Of a stretch of DNA of 64,000 bases, positions 10,974 through 21,751 are shown piece by piece. The position numbers and the translations under genes were made by a program. Source of the DNA: Apodospora peruviana (Eukaryota; Ascomycota; Sordariomycetes; Sordariales; Lasiosphaeriaceae); NCBI GenBank assembly GCA_033439685.1, contig JAUEDM010000003.1, positions 774,001 through 838,000 of the forward strand. Direction: 5' to 3'. Below the pieces are notes generated by a model, which was not told the origin of the DNA, did not search any database, and worked only from the letters and a program-made list of their open reading frames with translations. Position 1 is the stretch's first letter; each line of letters starts with the position of its first letter.

Positions 10974-12857
10974 GAGAGAAGGACTCCGGGGGAGAGATGG
11001 CTCGATCGATGGAGATATCTGGATCAGGGACGCGTGTGATAGGTGCGCTTAGAATGACACTCCGGCGAGCCGGATCAGAACCTGGAATAGGAAAGACGTT
11101 CCTTGCATTTGGCTGGAAGCCGAACCGCTGCCGGTGCCAAGAGCTTCCGGTGGATATCCCCGGGCATGGCTCCGCATCATCAGACCCAGACAGTACTTGC
11201 AACGTGACCAGGAACCCATTAGGGAGTCTCTCAGCGTTGGAGAAGTCGAAGAATACTTCCTTGGTTAGGGGCTGGGTTCCGGGTTGTTGCCAGTAATTTG
11301 GGGTTTGTGGAGTTGTTGGAGAGATGGTTCGCTGGGGATGTTGAAAATTTGAAACTGGGACGTGGAAATACTGTCTGCCATGAAAGGTCCACCCAACTCC
11401 ATGAGCACATGGGCAAAGAAGGCAAGTGTTGATGTGTTCGCCTTCCTGCCAGCAAACGATGATACGAGCGTCAGCTTGAGATGGAAGTCACGGCTGAGGA
11501 AGCGATGATGAACCAAAGCACCTGCAGAGCTCAGCCACCTGCCACCCCGCATGCCGGACTCACCTGCCGAGAGTAACCGTTGGTCGTCGATTTACCCTTG
11601 ACCGTGGCAACGACGACCGGCCGGTTCAACAGTCGGCTCGGGGGCTTGGCATGATCCCTGCCATTTCGTTCCCGGGTCCCGCCCTTCCCTCTTCCCCCTT
11701 CTGCCGAGTATCGGGCCGAGCTCACCGTCGTGATTGGTGCAATGTTCGCCGGGCTCAAAATTTTGGCAACACCCATGTTCTTTATGATGTTCGCGTGATG
11801 TTCAGGCACACGCCGAAATAATGAATATTTGCTGAGCAGTAAGGATGCACATACATAACGTCCCCTGGTATCTTTGATTCAGTGAAAAGAGAATGGCGTT
11901 GTGGAGCTAGAAAGCTGGCTGGCTTTGACTTGGTAAGCTCCACAGCCAGACAGAACCCGGTCGGAACTCGACCGAGCTATTTGCAAACATGTGGGATTCG
12001 ATGAGACAACCGAAATGGTCACGGTGTTCCCCGGTTAGGTATAAGAGGCGATGGGTTGCCTAGCCCCTTCAAGCTGCCACTGCTCACGGTGGCTGCTCGT
12101 TTCTTTAAGTTAATACCTAAGCAACAGTAGCGCTGAGCTTATGATACACAAGGTGCGAGGCTTTCATGCGGCTCTGTCATTAAGATTTGGCCCATTGCCA
12201 TGCGGCTGAATGGTTAAACCTAGACTTTTAGCCAATTTCGACATCACATGGCAACACATTATTTCAGGTCGTTGTCATTCACACTCGACGTCAGTCGTTG
12301 TCTTCATGTTCGCAACATTTACAATCCCTGTGTGAAGCCGCCTCTGTTTGCAAGAGAATTTCCGCTTAATCCAGCAATTTGAGGAGAACGAGGATGAAGG
12401 ATCCTGATTTTGGTAAAACAGAGACTTACGGAGAAGATATTCGTGTTTCCTTTGTCCCAGCGTACCATAATCTGCGGACAGCACAGGGCATGAGCAATCT
12501 TGATCTGCCATACATATAAGTTGCATTGTCAATCTGGGTGATGAAGAAAGCTGGTACTTTGATCAAGACAATATGTATGCTTTATTTTGCCCTTGCTCTT
12601 CTGGCATGTATTAATGAGATTAAGGATAATTAACTTACCTATACGGATGTACAGCTCTATCCGATTGATTGTGTGAGATAAGAAGCTCCCTAATGTAGCG
12701 ACTTGTATCGTTGATGAGGAGACCTGACCAAATCTGAGGTCTCACTGTAAGCGAGAAGTCCGAAGCGCCTGCAAGTCTCAAGTGCACCAGTCAGACAAAC
12801 GGAGACTATCCGGGGAATACGACCCGACATCACCCTGCATATAATGAGCAAAAAAAT

Positions 12858-12915
12858 AATTAGTTAAATAATTAAATAATAAAATTCAATTTCTTAATTA
12901 TTTAATTGACTAATT
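12858..12915. repeat. AT-rich inverted repeat
   Basis: The left arm (12858-12875) and right arm (12894-12915) are nearly complementary, with a 4-base bulge in the right arm and an 18-base spacer of AT-rich sequence. It could form a hairpin. No target-site duplication or terminal repeats of a MITE are evident. Confidence 0.4.
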
Positions 12916-13840
12916 GGCTTCCCGCACGGAGTCTATACTACCTATAAATAAGCCCGTGTTTCCTTGTTTGTTGGTTTTACTTTTCTTCTCTTTTCCGTTT
13001 TCTTTTCAGTCAATTGAGCAGCCAAGTGTGTAACCCAGGTCACGTGGCCAACTTCAATACTCGCTGGACAGGACCACCTTAGTCATTCGCACCTTCCATC
13101 TGACGAGGATAGATTCGTAGGCGCGCTTGCCACTTTGCAGAAATCCGATCTGGTGGCCTGGCGGTCATACCTTCTGGCAGTCCCTGTTTGGTCAGACGGC
13201 AACTGCACGTCATCCCTTTTAAATAGGCCTCGATTCACACCGTCGCCGCCGGGAAAGGAGTATTCATCTCAAAATAAGCCGAAGTAGATAAATAACACAA
13301 CTTTCATTGCCAGATCAAAAGCAAACACGTAACTACGTATCTTTACCGCTGTCATCTGCCATCAATCGCTGCATAAGAGAATATGAGAGGTTTGATTACT
13401 CCCTTCATCTAAAACAAGTACCACTCTGTCGCCACATCGCAGCCACTTCCATTTGAGGGTTACGCATCTCGTCTTTGCCACCCGACTTCTCGTGCCTTGA
13501 ACAAAACATCGCCCACTAGCAACCAGGACAGGTATGTTTAAATGGCCCGGGAGATACCCTATCTCTCTCCCGCGGCTCAACACGATCTCACTTTCCCCGC
13601 CTCACGCTTGCGCCTAACTATAGCATCTATCCGTTTCGCCTATCACCCTGCTAACTTGAAATTCTTATACAGAATAATAAAAACCAACAGAGACGGCAAA
13701 GCAGCTCACAAACTCCAAGCCCAACTTCACCTACATTCACAAACGCCACCTCTCAACTGCAGCAGGTGGCCACCGCTGCGCAAATCAAGATAGAACAACA
13801 GTCACCGCCGCCGACAAGTGTAGGAGAGCAGCAGGATAGC

Positions 13841-14971
13841 ATGACAAAGCCGGAAGATAGGAGGACCACAGCTAAGGCCTGGGTCTCGTCGATCCAGCAA
13901 GGCATTTTGCAGCTGCGAACCCTCCTCGTCGGAATCAAAAACAAAAGCAAGATAACATCCGAGCATTACGAACTCCGCTATGAGGCTGTAAAAGCCTTCC
14001 TTCACTGGCTGCTGTACGACGTTCAGGTCACCCCGGCCTTGAGGCACCAGTACCGACTCGACAAGAACTTAGCCTTGCCAAACAACGAAATATTCCGAGA
14101 TATCGCCCCCCTTGAGATAGCCACCATGGCCGCTGCGATTCTGGAAAGATTCAACGACGAGAACTGGGGCGCAGATGCCGGAGCCGGGCCCGTCACAGAC
14201 ACTGAGGAAGCCGCCGATATCATTATGCCGTCGACACCCATCGCACCTGAGACTCCTACCACCGCTGGAACGGGGGCCTCCAATGACCTCCGCGCTCTCG
14301 TTGCAGACAATATCCTCCTCCCACCGCCATCGCACCCGATCTGGGGCATCAGGGGCATCATGCACGGCATCACCCTCAAGCAAGCCCGCACTGCCGTCTA
14401 CTGCCTCGACCCGCGCTATGTGCACGAGAAGCGCAACCCAAAGGTGTTTGGCCACAACGGTCTGACGCCAGGCGACTGGTGGCCTTTTCAGCGGGTGGCG
14501 CACTTCCACGGCGCGCACGGCGCGCCGGTCCGCGGCATCACGGGTTCCGCGACCGAGGGCGCCTATTCAATCGTTACGAGTGGCGGGTCGACCTATGAGG
14601 ACCTCGATCAGGACTTCGGGGACAAGCTCTTCTATTCTGCCGATAGTAGTCGTGACAATACCGATCGGAACAACATCGCTTTCACGTCCAATGCTACTAT
14701 GAGTCTGCATAAGTCATTGACGTCCGGCAGGCCGGTGAGGGTTCTAAGAAACTCGGGCGGAAAGAAGGCGTATACACCTAAGAAGGGTATCCGATATGAT
14801 GGGCTGTATCGCGTGCATGCGGTCAAGAGGAGGACGAATGCTAAAGGTGGGCTTTATGAGCAGTTTGAGTTGAAGAGGTTGTCGGGCCAGAGGTCCCTGG
14901 ATGATATCAATGCCAAGGTACCCTCGCCGGAGCAGTTGGCTCTGTTTGCGAGGATTAAGAATGGGTATTGA
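13841..14971 (+). CDS. SRA-YDG domain protein
   Basis: The frame is open upstream to an acceptor-like TACAG at 13672, but the first ATG is at 13841, giving 376 residues. The N-terminal 190 residues are helical (FLHWLLYDVQVTPAL) with a Pro/Thr/Ala-rich linker. The C-terminal part (about 200-350) is an SRA-YDG domain: VFGHNGLTPGDWWPFQR, GITGSATEGAYSIVTSGG, YEDLDQDFGDKLFYS and the name motif GIRYDGLYRV followed by the strand FELKRLSGQ. SRA domains in UHRF1, SUVH proteins and McrBC-like nucleases bind methylated or hydroxymethylated cytosine by base flipping. There is no RING, PHD or SET domain, so this is a stand-alone reader, expected in the nucleus. The upstream GTATGT...TACAG pair is read as a 5'UTR intron. 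Confidence 0.85.
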   Translation: MTKPEDRRTTAKAWVSSIQQGILQLRTLLVGIKNKSKITSEHYELRYEAVKAFLHWLLYDVQVTPALRHQYRLDKNLALPNNEIFRDIAPLEIATMAAAILERFNDENWGADAGAGPVTDTEEAADIIMPSTPIAPETPTTAGTGASNDLRALVADNILLPPPSHPIWGIRGIMHGITLKQARTAVYCLDPRYVHEKRNPKVFGHNGLTPGDWWPFQRVAHFHGAHGAPVRGITGSATEGAYSIVTSGGSTYEDLDQDFGDKLFYSADSSRDNTDRNNIAFTSNATMSLHKSLTSGRPVRVLRNSGGKKAYTPKKGIRYDGLYRVHAVKRRTNAKGGLYEQFELKRLSGQRSLDDINAKVPSPEQLALFARIKNGY

Positions 14972-16014
14972 TTGATGACGTGAGTAGGAGGTTAACTATG
15001 TGCGATGCAGTTGGGAGGACTTACGAGATGCATGCTTACGACGGATGGATGCTTCTGGCAATTTGTTCATGTTTTGTGTATTGTTCGTGTTTTCCCTTTT
15101 TTTTTCTTTCTTTTTCTATCTTTTTCTATTTCTTTTTCTTCTTGTTTTTTTTTTTTTTTTTTTTTTTTTTTTGGCTTCGTTCCATTTGGCCAGCAAGCTT
15201 CGTGATTTGGGCACAACTCCCCTCTTTTTACCTGCATTTACCGAACACACTCCATGCATGGATGTTGATGATGACTGATGACCCTATGATCGGAGCAGGA
15301 TCAAAGATTGACGGGTAGAGAGCCAGCGTGAGACCGGATATTTGAAGAACTGAGAAGATCCACTATCCGAAGAGAGGATGGCTAGATAGTGCCGCCTGTT
15401 TTGGTTTTTCACTTTCCTACCTTGGTAGATATTGGCCCAGTTCGACACAAGATGGGGAGCGGAAGGTTGAGGTCAAGAAAGAAGGCATACTCCTGCCAAC
15501 TGAAGCATCCAGGTTTGATGGAGCAGGCAATGAAGAGCAGTAGATAATGATGGATTAATGTAATTAGATGCTCGTACTTACTTGACAAAAAAACCGTTTA
15601 TGTGTTTTCCTTCCCTCGATAGCCATGATACCAAGTCGGTAGGCTACTCTATCAACAGTGAGAAGTGATGTGGCTCAAAGCGTGGTCTAGGTTTCCGTCT
15701 CAGGATGTTCGTGTTCAGACAAGCAAATCTAAGCAAACATTTGCAGTTGGCAGTTTGTGAGAGGAAGGTAGGTTACTCATTCCATGCGAGAGTGGTGAGC
15801 AAGAGAGGACATGTTCAGCGCAGAAGGACGGGGGAAGAGGATGTACCAAACTCATGGATAATGGCGAAACCCATGGATGGGTGATCGTTAGAGCTATAAC
15901 AAAGCGTCTACTCGCTACCTACTACGGTGATACGCACTTTAAACCCCAAACGCTGGGACGCAGCCACAGGCGGCATGGTCCAACACCACTCTCTCCTCGG
16001 TCAGGCTGCCGCGA
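14972..16014. other. intergenic, with pyrimidine tract
   Basis: About 1 kb between convergent genes. It contains a strong pyrimidine-rich tract ending in a T run; no gene is seen. Confidence 0.5.
15095..15172. repeat. T-rich tract with T28 homopolymer
   Basis: A C/T-only stretch interrupted by a few A and G bases, ending in 28 consecutive T at 15145-15172, just 3' of the SRA gene. The length of such a run is unreliable in most sequencing. Confidence 0.85.
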
Positions 16015-16723
16015 TCATATGATGGGAAGATTGCCACCACTACCCAGGTTCCCTTCTTGTTCAAATTCCGCTTGAAGTATCTGAGAAGCCAGCGTATATG
16101 CTGACTCCTCAAGCTCGGCCGGAGAACGGAAAAGTACACGAATCTCCCGTCTGAGAAGTTCGGCAACGGCAGCCTCCATCCGTCGCTCCAGGGCATCCCC
16201 GAGGACTGGGCGATATTTGAATTTCTGGGACATGCAAGCCTCAATAAAAGTAGTTCCAGCTCCCAGATCCGTATAAAAAAAGAATTCTATAACCGTCCAG
16301 ATATATAGGTAGCCTACCTGTCTCTTATCTTCCTCGCGAATGGGGGGAATCCAATTTCCATTCTCATCGTGGGGGTGAAGATACTCCTTCAGGCGCTTGC
16401 GTTGGTAGCCACCCACCCTGTAGCAAATTGTCGCCCAAGACTTGTCAGGCTATGGGCATGAATATTTCTTGATAAGCAAATGAGGTATACCGGGGTTTCA
16501 ATGTCTGCCGGTGCATTTGTACCAAATCTGGACAGCTGCGCAGGTGGCGCTCCATTTCTGGCTTGAATTCCTCCCACGGAACGTTCTCCATGATCTGAGA
16601 ACGACACACAACACATAACACTTTCTCAATGATCCCAGAGAGTTTAATCCCATTCCCGTCGGAGGGTTGATATTTGTACGGCATCGGGTTCCGCAGCCTG
16701 TCTTTGGCCGGTGATTGAGCCAT
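16015..16723 (-). CDS. hypothetical protein with CxxC...HxxxC
   Basis: Two exons. Exon 1 (16491-16723) and exon 2 (16015-16417) are joined by a 73-nt intron (GTATAC donor, CTGAC branch, CTACAG acceptor), giving about 211 residues. Exon 1 has CVVCRSQIMENVPWEEFKPE followed by MERHLRSC, a C-x2-C...H-x3-C arrangement that could bind zinc. Exon 2 has a basic KRLKEYLHPHDENGNWIPP segment and an acidic-helical C-terminus. I do not recognise the family. The protein has no signal peptide or membrane segment and is probably cytosolic or nuclear. A second short intron near 16325-16265 is possible, because it would keep the frame. Confidence 0.55.
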
Positions 16724-17284
16724 TGCGAATGGGTTCGGATGGACTGTTGGCGTGGCGCCGGTAATGAATGTTGGCGACCAAAAGTTGGAAAAAGAATTAC
16801 ACTGGAGGACGTGGAACCGGGTAAGGATGTGAAGATGATTGGATTCGATGTACTGGAAGATGGAGATACGAATGATTTTGAGATGGGAAAAAGTGGAAAC
16901 GTATTTCCATGACGTGGTTACGACTCATGGAAGAGGACATGCCAGGTATTCTGGGACTTATGCGCTTGCCGTGACTGATAGCACTGAGCATCGGTTGCCT
17001 TCAAGGGGTTCTGGGACGGAAGCCATGCTTGAGGAAAGGGGAAGCTCTTGGCAGGCGCCAATAGGAATGATCACCACATAGACGGCAAGTCTCAGCCAGT
17101 CTGCTGAAGGGGCGTTCGAACCGTGTTTAAGGGGGAAGAAATCATTGAATGATCCATTTTATTTTGCTGTCAGTGTTGCCCGTTCCCAGCTTCCATTTTG
17201 CTTCAAACATACAGCAGTCCACCAAGACCAACGCTTCGTCCTTACCTACCTTCTCCCTCTCTCCTTTCCGTCGGCTGCAGCCTT
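16724..17284. other. intergenic
   Basis: Lies between the start of the CxxC protein gene and the 3' end of the GMC gene, both on the minus strand. Nothing else seen. Confidence 0.5.
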
Positions 17285-19503
17285 TCACTTGTCTTTGACA
17301 TCATCATTCTTCGTCCACTCCGTGACGATAATATCCGCAGCCTAGGTAGGTACCACACACATGTTCATCAGTATCACATCATAGAAACAGAGCACCAGAC
17401 CGAGACAGACACTTACCTTTTCCGCAACCGCATAAGCAGTAGCGCTCAGATGCGCCGACACCAGAATCGGAAACACGCTCGCGTCCACGACCCTCAGTCC
17501 CGCCGCGCCATGCACCGCCAAATCCGCGCCAACAACACCCCCCTTGTCGAGCGGCAGCATTCCAGCAGTGCAACAGGCGTGCATGAACGACTGCACGGTG
17601 GTGTTCCTCACGAAGGCGACCATGTCCTCGTACGACTGGACCCCTTCGCCGGGCTGCACCTCCACTGCCTTTAGATTCCGAAGCGTCTCGGTCTGCACCA
17701 TGCGTCTAAGGTACCTGAGGTGCGCGACGTGGAGATCGAGATCGATCGGATTGGAGCCGGAGCGGTAGTCGAGAATGGGTTCCCCCGATGGGTTCTGCGG
17801 GTCGATTCGGACTGTGCCCCGGCTGAGCGGGTGAAGCAGGGCTGCTGCTACTTTGGTGCCTGTATCGGAGGCGCTTTCGAGGCTTGGGACGCGCGGATTG
17901 GCGAGAAGGTCGGCGATTGTCGCGAGTTGGGCTTGGTAGCCGTATATTAGGGTCGGAGAGGTCGCATATTCAGCTGGAAGATATAGTGCGCCCGCGGTAT
18001 TCATCTCGGTCAGGTTGCGGATATGGTCGATGATGGTGGAGGAGTAGTCGATGGTGACGTTTGGGAGGGAGATCCAGACTGCGCTCATTGACATGGCGAT
18101 GGTGTATGGTCCGCGGGCAGGAGTCTCGTTGAAGCCGGCGATGGCATCGGCGTAGAAAGTGTCGTTGAGCATATCGGTTGGCAGAGGGTGAAGGTCGAGT
18201 GGTTTCGGATCTTGAGAGAACATTAGTTATGAATCTAGTTCATAAAATTTTAGAGGCTCAAATCAATAACGAGACAGGCGTCTCTGACGGTCACTTACAA
18301 GCCCACTCGACAGAAGGACCAGAGTGATCCTGCAAATTTGATCCAACCCCAGGAAGATCAAGCACCACCGGAATATCCACGCTGCGTAGGAACCCTGCCG
18401 GTCCAATTCCACTCCTCTGCAGTATCGACGGTGAGCCAAAAGCACCCGCCGAGAGAACCACCTCCGCTCTTGCCGACACGTTGAAAGGCCGGCCAGTCTG
18501 GGTAGCGTTGCCCACAGACTGGATCTCCACAACCGGCGGCCCAACCGCTGGGTCCCCGTCCGGGTACACCACCCGCGTGACCTGATGCCTTACAAGAAGG
18601 TGATAGTTCGGTCTATCCGGCACCACTGCAGAGTAATGCCCAATACCGGCATGCGACCGCCTGGCCGTGACCGGATGCTGAGAAATCGGTATCCAACAAA
18701 GCCCCTCTTTATCGCCAGTGGCGCATTCCCTGGCCACTCGAATGCCCATCTCCTGCCAGGTACTGCGAGAGACAAAGTGGTCTCCCCAAAGAAATGGCGG
18801 CAGGCTTGCATATATCGGAGTCGTGTTGCCAAACACGGATGCATCCCAAGTGAGGTTATACCGGATAGCAGTCATAGGATGAGGCGGTGTAAACGTAACG
18901 CTCTTCTTGAAGAAAGGAAATATCCCTTTCCAGCTCCAATCGTGGTCGACTTTTGAGGTAGTCGCGGCTGTGGTGGTCTGGAGTTGCGCCCAGGCGTCGT
19001 AGTCGAACCGTGAGCCGCGGTCAAAGAACATGCCGTTCACGGCACTGCTGCCCCCGACGACCTTGCCGGCCAAGGTGAGGGCGGTGTTGTTGTTCATGGC
19101 GGGACTTGGTAGCGACGTGAGCGTCCATCTGCTTGCACCACCACCCAGCTGGCCCCAAATCCTGGTAGGCGGATCGAATGTGCCCGGGGCGTATTCTACG
19201 TCGCCATATTCGACTACGAGAATGGTTTCTACGGTTCATCTGGGGATAAGCGGTGTCGATTCTGTCTGAACGTGGAGATAGGGGGGACACACTGTCGGGA
19301 AATGCCTCGGTCAGACGATCAGCTACTGTGAGGCCGCAGGTCCCTCCGCCGGCAATGATGAAGTCGTAGGTATGGAGGAGTTCCGATGCTTCGCGCTTGA
19401 CAAGCACACGGGTGGCATCGATAGCTTCGCTTGGACTTTTCGCACTTGCCAGTCGCGATAATATGGGAAGAGTCTCAGCCAAGAGATAATATATCAATCT
19501 CAT
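17285..19503 (-). CDS. secreted GMC oxidoreductase
   Basis: Four exons: 19293-19503, 18299-19228, 17417-18210 and 17285-17341. All introns have GT-AG ends and the phases join exactly, giving about 663 residues. MRLIYYLLAETLPILSRLASA is signal-peptide-like. AGGGTCGLTVADRL (about 51-64) binds FAD. The GMC signature 1 region contains GKVVGGSSAVNGMFFDRGSR and signature 2 is GAFGSPSILQRSGIGP. The C-terminal domain has the catalytic-type histidines in FMHACCTAGMLPLD and SAHLSATAYAVAEKAADII. Members oxidise alcohols or sugars outside the cell (glucose oxidase/dehydrogenase, aryl-alcohol oxidase) or act in secondary metabolism; the substrate is not deducible. Many NxT/S sites support secretion. The short last exon (AADIIVTEW to the TGA at 17285) restores the usual family end. 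Confidence 0.9.
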
Positions 19504-20029
19504 TTTGTCGTGCGTACTCGTAGTACCATCAAATTGAAAAATCTCTGGAGAATAGTGCGGCCTTTGTGCCAAGAGGCCACTCCAACATATTGAGTACAGC
19601 AGAAGGTGCCATTACGGGTAAGAGATCCCAACATATACCCCATTCGGGCCACCCCGCCCTGCCCTACAACTCAACAAGTCAGCAGGGGTATTGAACTTAC
19701 CCGGTGGTGGTATGGTGACTGATCGGAAGAATCCCACGGGACTGTGCCATAGGGATACATTGACATTGCAGGTTACACGACATGATGAACTCCTGGTACG
19801 TACTATACTTCGCAAGTTCCTAAGCTCTGGCCTACGGATCTCCGAGGAACAGCTCAACAAGGTTCCAAGACCTTACGACGTTCCGCAAGGGCCGATGAAG
19901 GATCATTAATCCTCATCGCCACACTATCGCAGCGAGCCCCAGCTTGTTTCTTGACGGTTAACGTTGGGGCTCTTCAACCCAAACATTGTCAATACATGGA
20001 CGAGAATCAACAACAACAACAAACATCTT
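19504..20029. other. intergenic
   Basis: Upstream region of the GMC gene and 3' side of the KstD-like gene, both minus strand. Small frames only. Confidence 0.5.
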
Positions 20030-21751
20030 TCAAGATGTCGGCCCGAGCAACTCATCAGCAATAGCCCGACCAGCAGCTCGTCCCGAAAAGATGCACCCGC
20101 CCAGAAACGTGCCTTCGAGCGAGGAATAACCGTGGACACCACCGCCTCCGAAGCCCGCGCACTCGCCGGCAGCATACAAGCCAGGGAACGGCGTCCCGTC
20201 CGCCTTCATGACGTTGCTGCTAAGATTCGTCTCGATCCCGCCCAGCGTCTTCCTGGTGAGCAGGTTCATGCGGACCGCAATCAAGGGGCCGTGCTTGTCG
20301 ACGTCGAGCAGGCGATGCGGAACCGCGACTCGGCTCATGCGGTCGGGCCAGTACGTCCTCGCGCTGTGGATCAGCATCGCTTGCGCATCTTTGGAGTACG
20401 TGTTATCGAACTGACCGTCGCGCGTCTCGATGACCTCTTTGATGGCATCAAACTCAAGCTGCGGCGCTCCGTCGCCGGTTTTTGCCGCCAGCTCGTTCAT
20501 GCCTTTGACGAGGTCCTCGAGATTCGAACTGACCACAAAGTCCTCGCCGTGCTTGATGAAGTTTTGCACCGGCATCGTCCCCTTGCGGCTGAGAATGCGC
20601 TGCGTGAGCAGCTGCCACATGCTTTTGCTCGTGACGTCCGGGTTCTGCTCCGAGCCCGACAGAGCAAACTCGCGCGCGACGATGGTCTGGTCCGTGATGA
20701 ACCATGTGTAGTCGTATCCAGTGCCGCAGATGTGCTTGAGCGTCGCCAGCGTATCGCAGCCAGGAAACAGATACGGCGGTAGTCGTTTGCCGGTTGCGTC
20801 GAGCCAGAGCGACGACGGCGCCGGCAAGACCCGGATCCCGTGGCCCGGCCAGATGGGGTTCCAGTTCTTGAGTCCTTCCGTGTAATGCCACATGCGGTCG
20901 CGATTGATCACGTTCGCGCCCGCGGACTCGGTAATCCCTATCATCCTGCCATCCACGTGCGCGGGCACGCCCACAACAAAATGCTTCGGTATCGTCGGCC
21001 CCAGCCTGTCGACGGGCCAGCACGCCTTGACCTTGTCAACATTCCCACCGATTCCTCCCGCCGAAACCACCACCGCGCTGCCAAAAATCTCAAATGTGCC
21101 CGCCTCTTCCCGGGAGCTCTTCACGCCGCGCGGCGAATCGTCCTCCTGCAGCACCCGCCCGCGGACGCCGACCGCCCGCCCCGTCTTCTCGTCCGTCACG
21201 ATCTCGTTCACGCAGTGCCGGAACCGGAACTCGACCAGACCTTCCTTCTCCTTCTGCTTCACCGGATCGGCAAACACCCTGACCACTTCCGGGCCGGTGC
21301 CCCATGAAAGATGGAACCGCGGAACGGAATTGCCGTGGCCGTCGGCGCGCCCGTCGCCCCGCTCGGCCCAGCCGACGTTAAACAGGAACCCGAGTCCGCG
21401 CGCCTTGACGTAGCTCTCCATCTCGTCGGTCGCGAAATTCACAAATGCTTCGGCCCACTTGCGCGGCCAATAGTCCTCCTTGGGGCGGTCGAAGCGAGCA
21501 GACCCCATCCAGTCGCGCATGGCGAGCTCGCGCGAGTCCTTGATGCCCATGCGACGCTGCTCGGCCGAGTCGACGCAGAAGATGCCGCCAAGCGACCAGA
21601 AGGCCTGGCCGCCGAGGTTCTGCGAGTTTTCCTGGTCGAGGAGGATGACGGGTACGTTGCGCTGGGTGAGCTCGAATGCGGCGACCAGTCCGGCGAGACC
21701 GGCCCCGACGATGAGGACCGGCTGCGGGGGAGTTGTTTGGGGTCCTGCCAT
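20030..21751 (-). CDS. FAD-dependent oxidoreductase, KstD/fumarate-reductase-like
   Basis: A single-exon frame of 573 residues. The N-terminal Rossmann motif is VLIVGAGLAGLVAAFELTQR followed by the acidic end of strand 2 (ILLDQ). The C-terminal FAD block reads LYAAGECAGFGGGGVHGY then EGTFLGGCIFSGRAAG, as in the FAD_binding_2 family that includes 3-ketosteroid-delta1-dehydrogenase and fumarate reductase flavoproteins. The central substrate domain contains HYTEGLKNWNPIWPGHG. There is no signal peptide or membrane segment, so a cytosolic dehydrogenase is likely. Fungal relatives are annotated only as FAD-binding dehydrogenases; steroid activity is not implied. Codon use and GC match its neighbours. 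Confidence 0.88.
   Translation of the reverse strand: MAGPQTTPPQPVLIVGAGLAGLVAAFELTQRNVPVILLDQENSQNLGGQAFWSLGGIFCVDSAEQRRMGIKDSRELAMRDWMGSARFDRPKEDYWPRKWAEAFVNFATDEMESYVKARGLGFLFNVGWAERGDGRADGHGNSVPRFHLSWGTGPEVVRVFADPVKQKEKEGLVEFRFRHCVNEIVTDEKTGRAVGVRGRVLQEDDSPRGVKSSREEAGTFEIFGSAVVVSAGGIGGNVDKVKACWPVDRLGPTIPKHFVVGVPAHVDGRMIGITESAGANVINRDRMWHYTEGLKNWNPIWPGHGIRVLPAPSSLWLDATGKRLPPYLFPGCDTLATLKHICGTGYDYTWFITDQTIVAREFALSGSEQNPDVTSKSMWQLLTQRILSRKGTMPVQNFIKHGEDFVVSSNLEDLVKGMNELAAKTGDGAPQLEFDAIKEVIETRDGQFDNTYSKDAQAMLIHSARTYWPDRMSRVAVPHRLLDVDKHGPLIAVRMNLLTRKTLGGIETNLSSNVMKADGTPFPGLYAAGECAGFGGGGVHGYSSLEGTFLGGCIFSGRAAGRAIADELLGPTS

Larger units (their letters stand above)
10404..13840. other. intergenic, 3.4 kb, with regulatory repeats
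   Basis: No supported gene. A 208-codon minus frame over 10576-11202 has no family motif and overlaps a tandem repeat, so it is not called. It holds the CreA-like array (10898-10973), an AT-rich palindrome (12858-12915) and, at its right end, a likely 5'UTR intron of the SRA gene (donor GTATGT at 13532, acceptor TACAG at 13672). Confidence 0.5.

Noticed and set aside
10576..11202. 208-codon minus-strand frame upstream of the sugar transporter
   Set aside because: Overlaps the 22-bp regulatory repeat, has no family signal and low-complexity Pro/Ser content.
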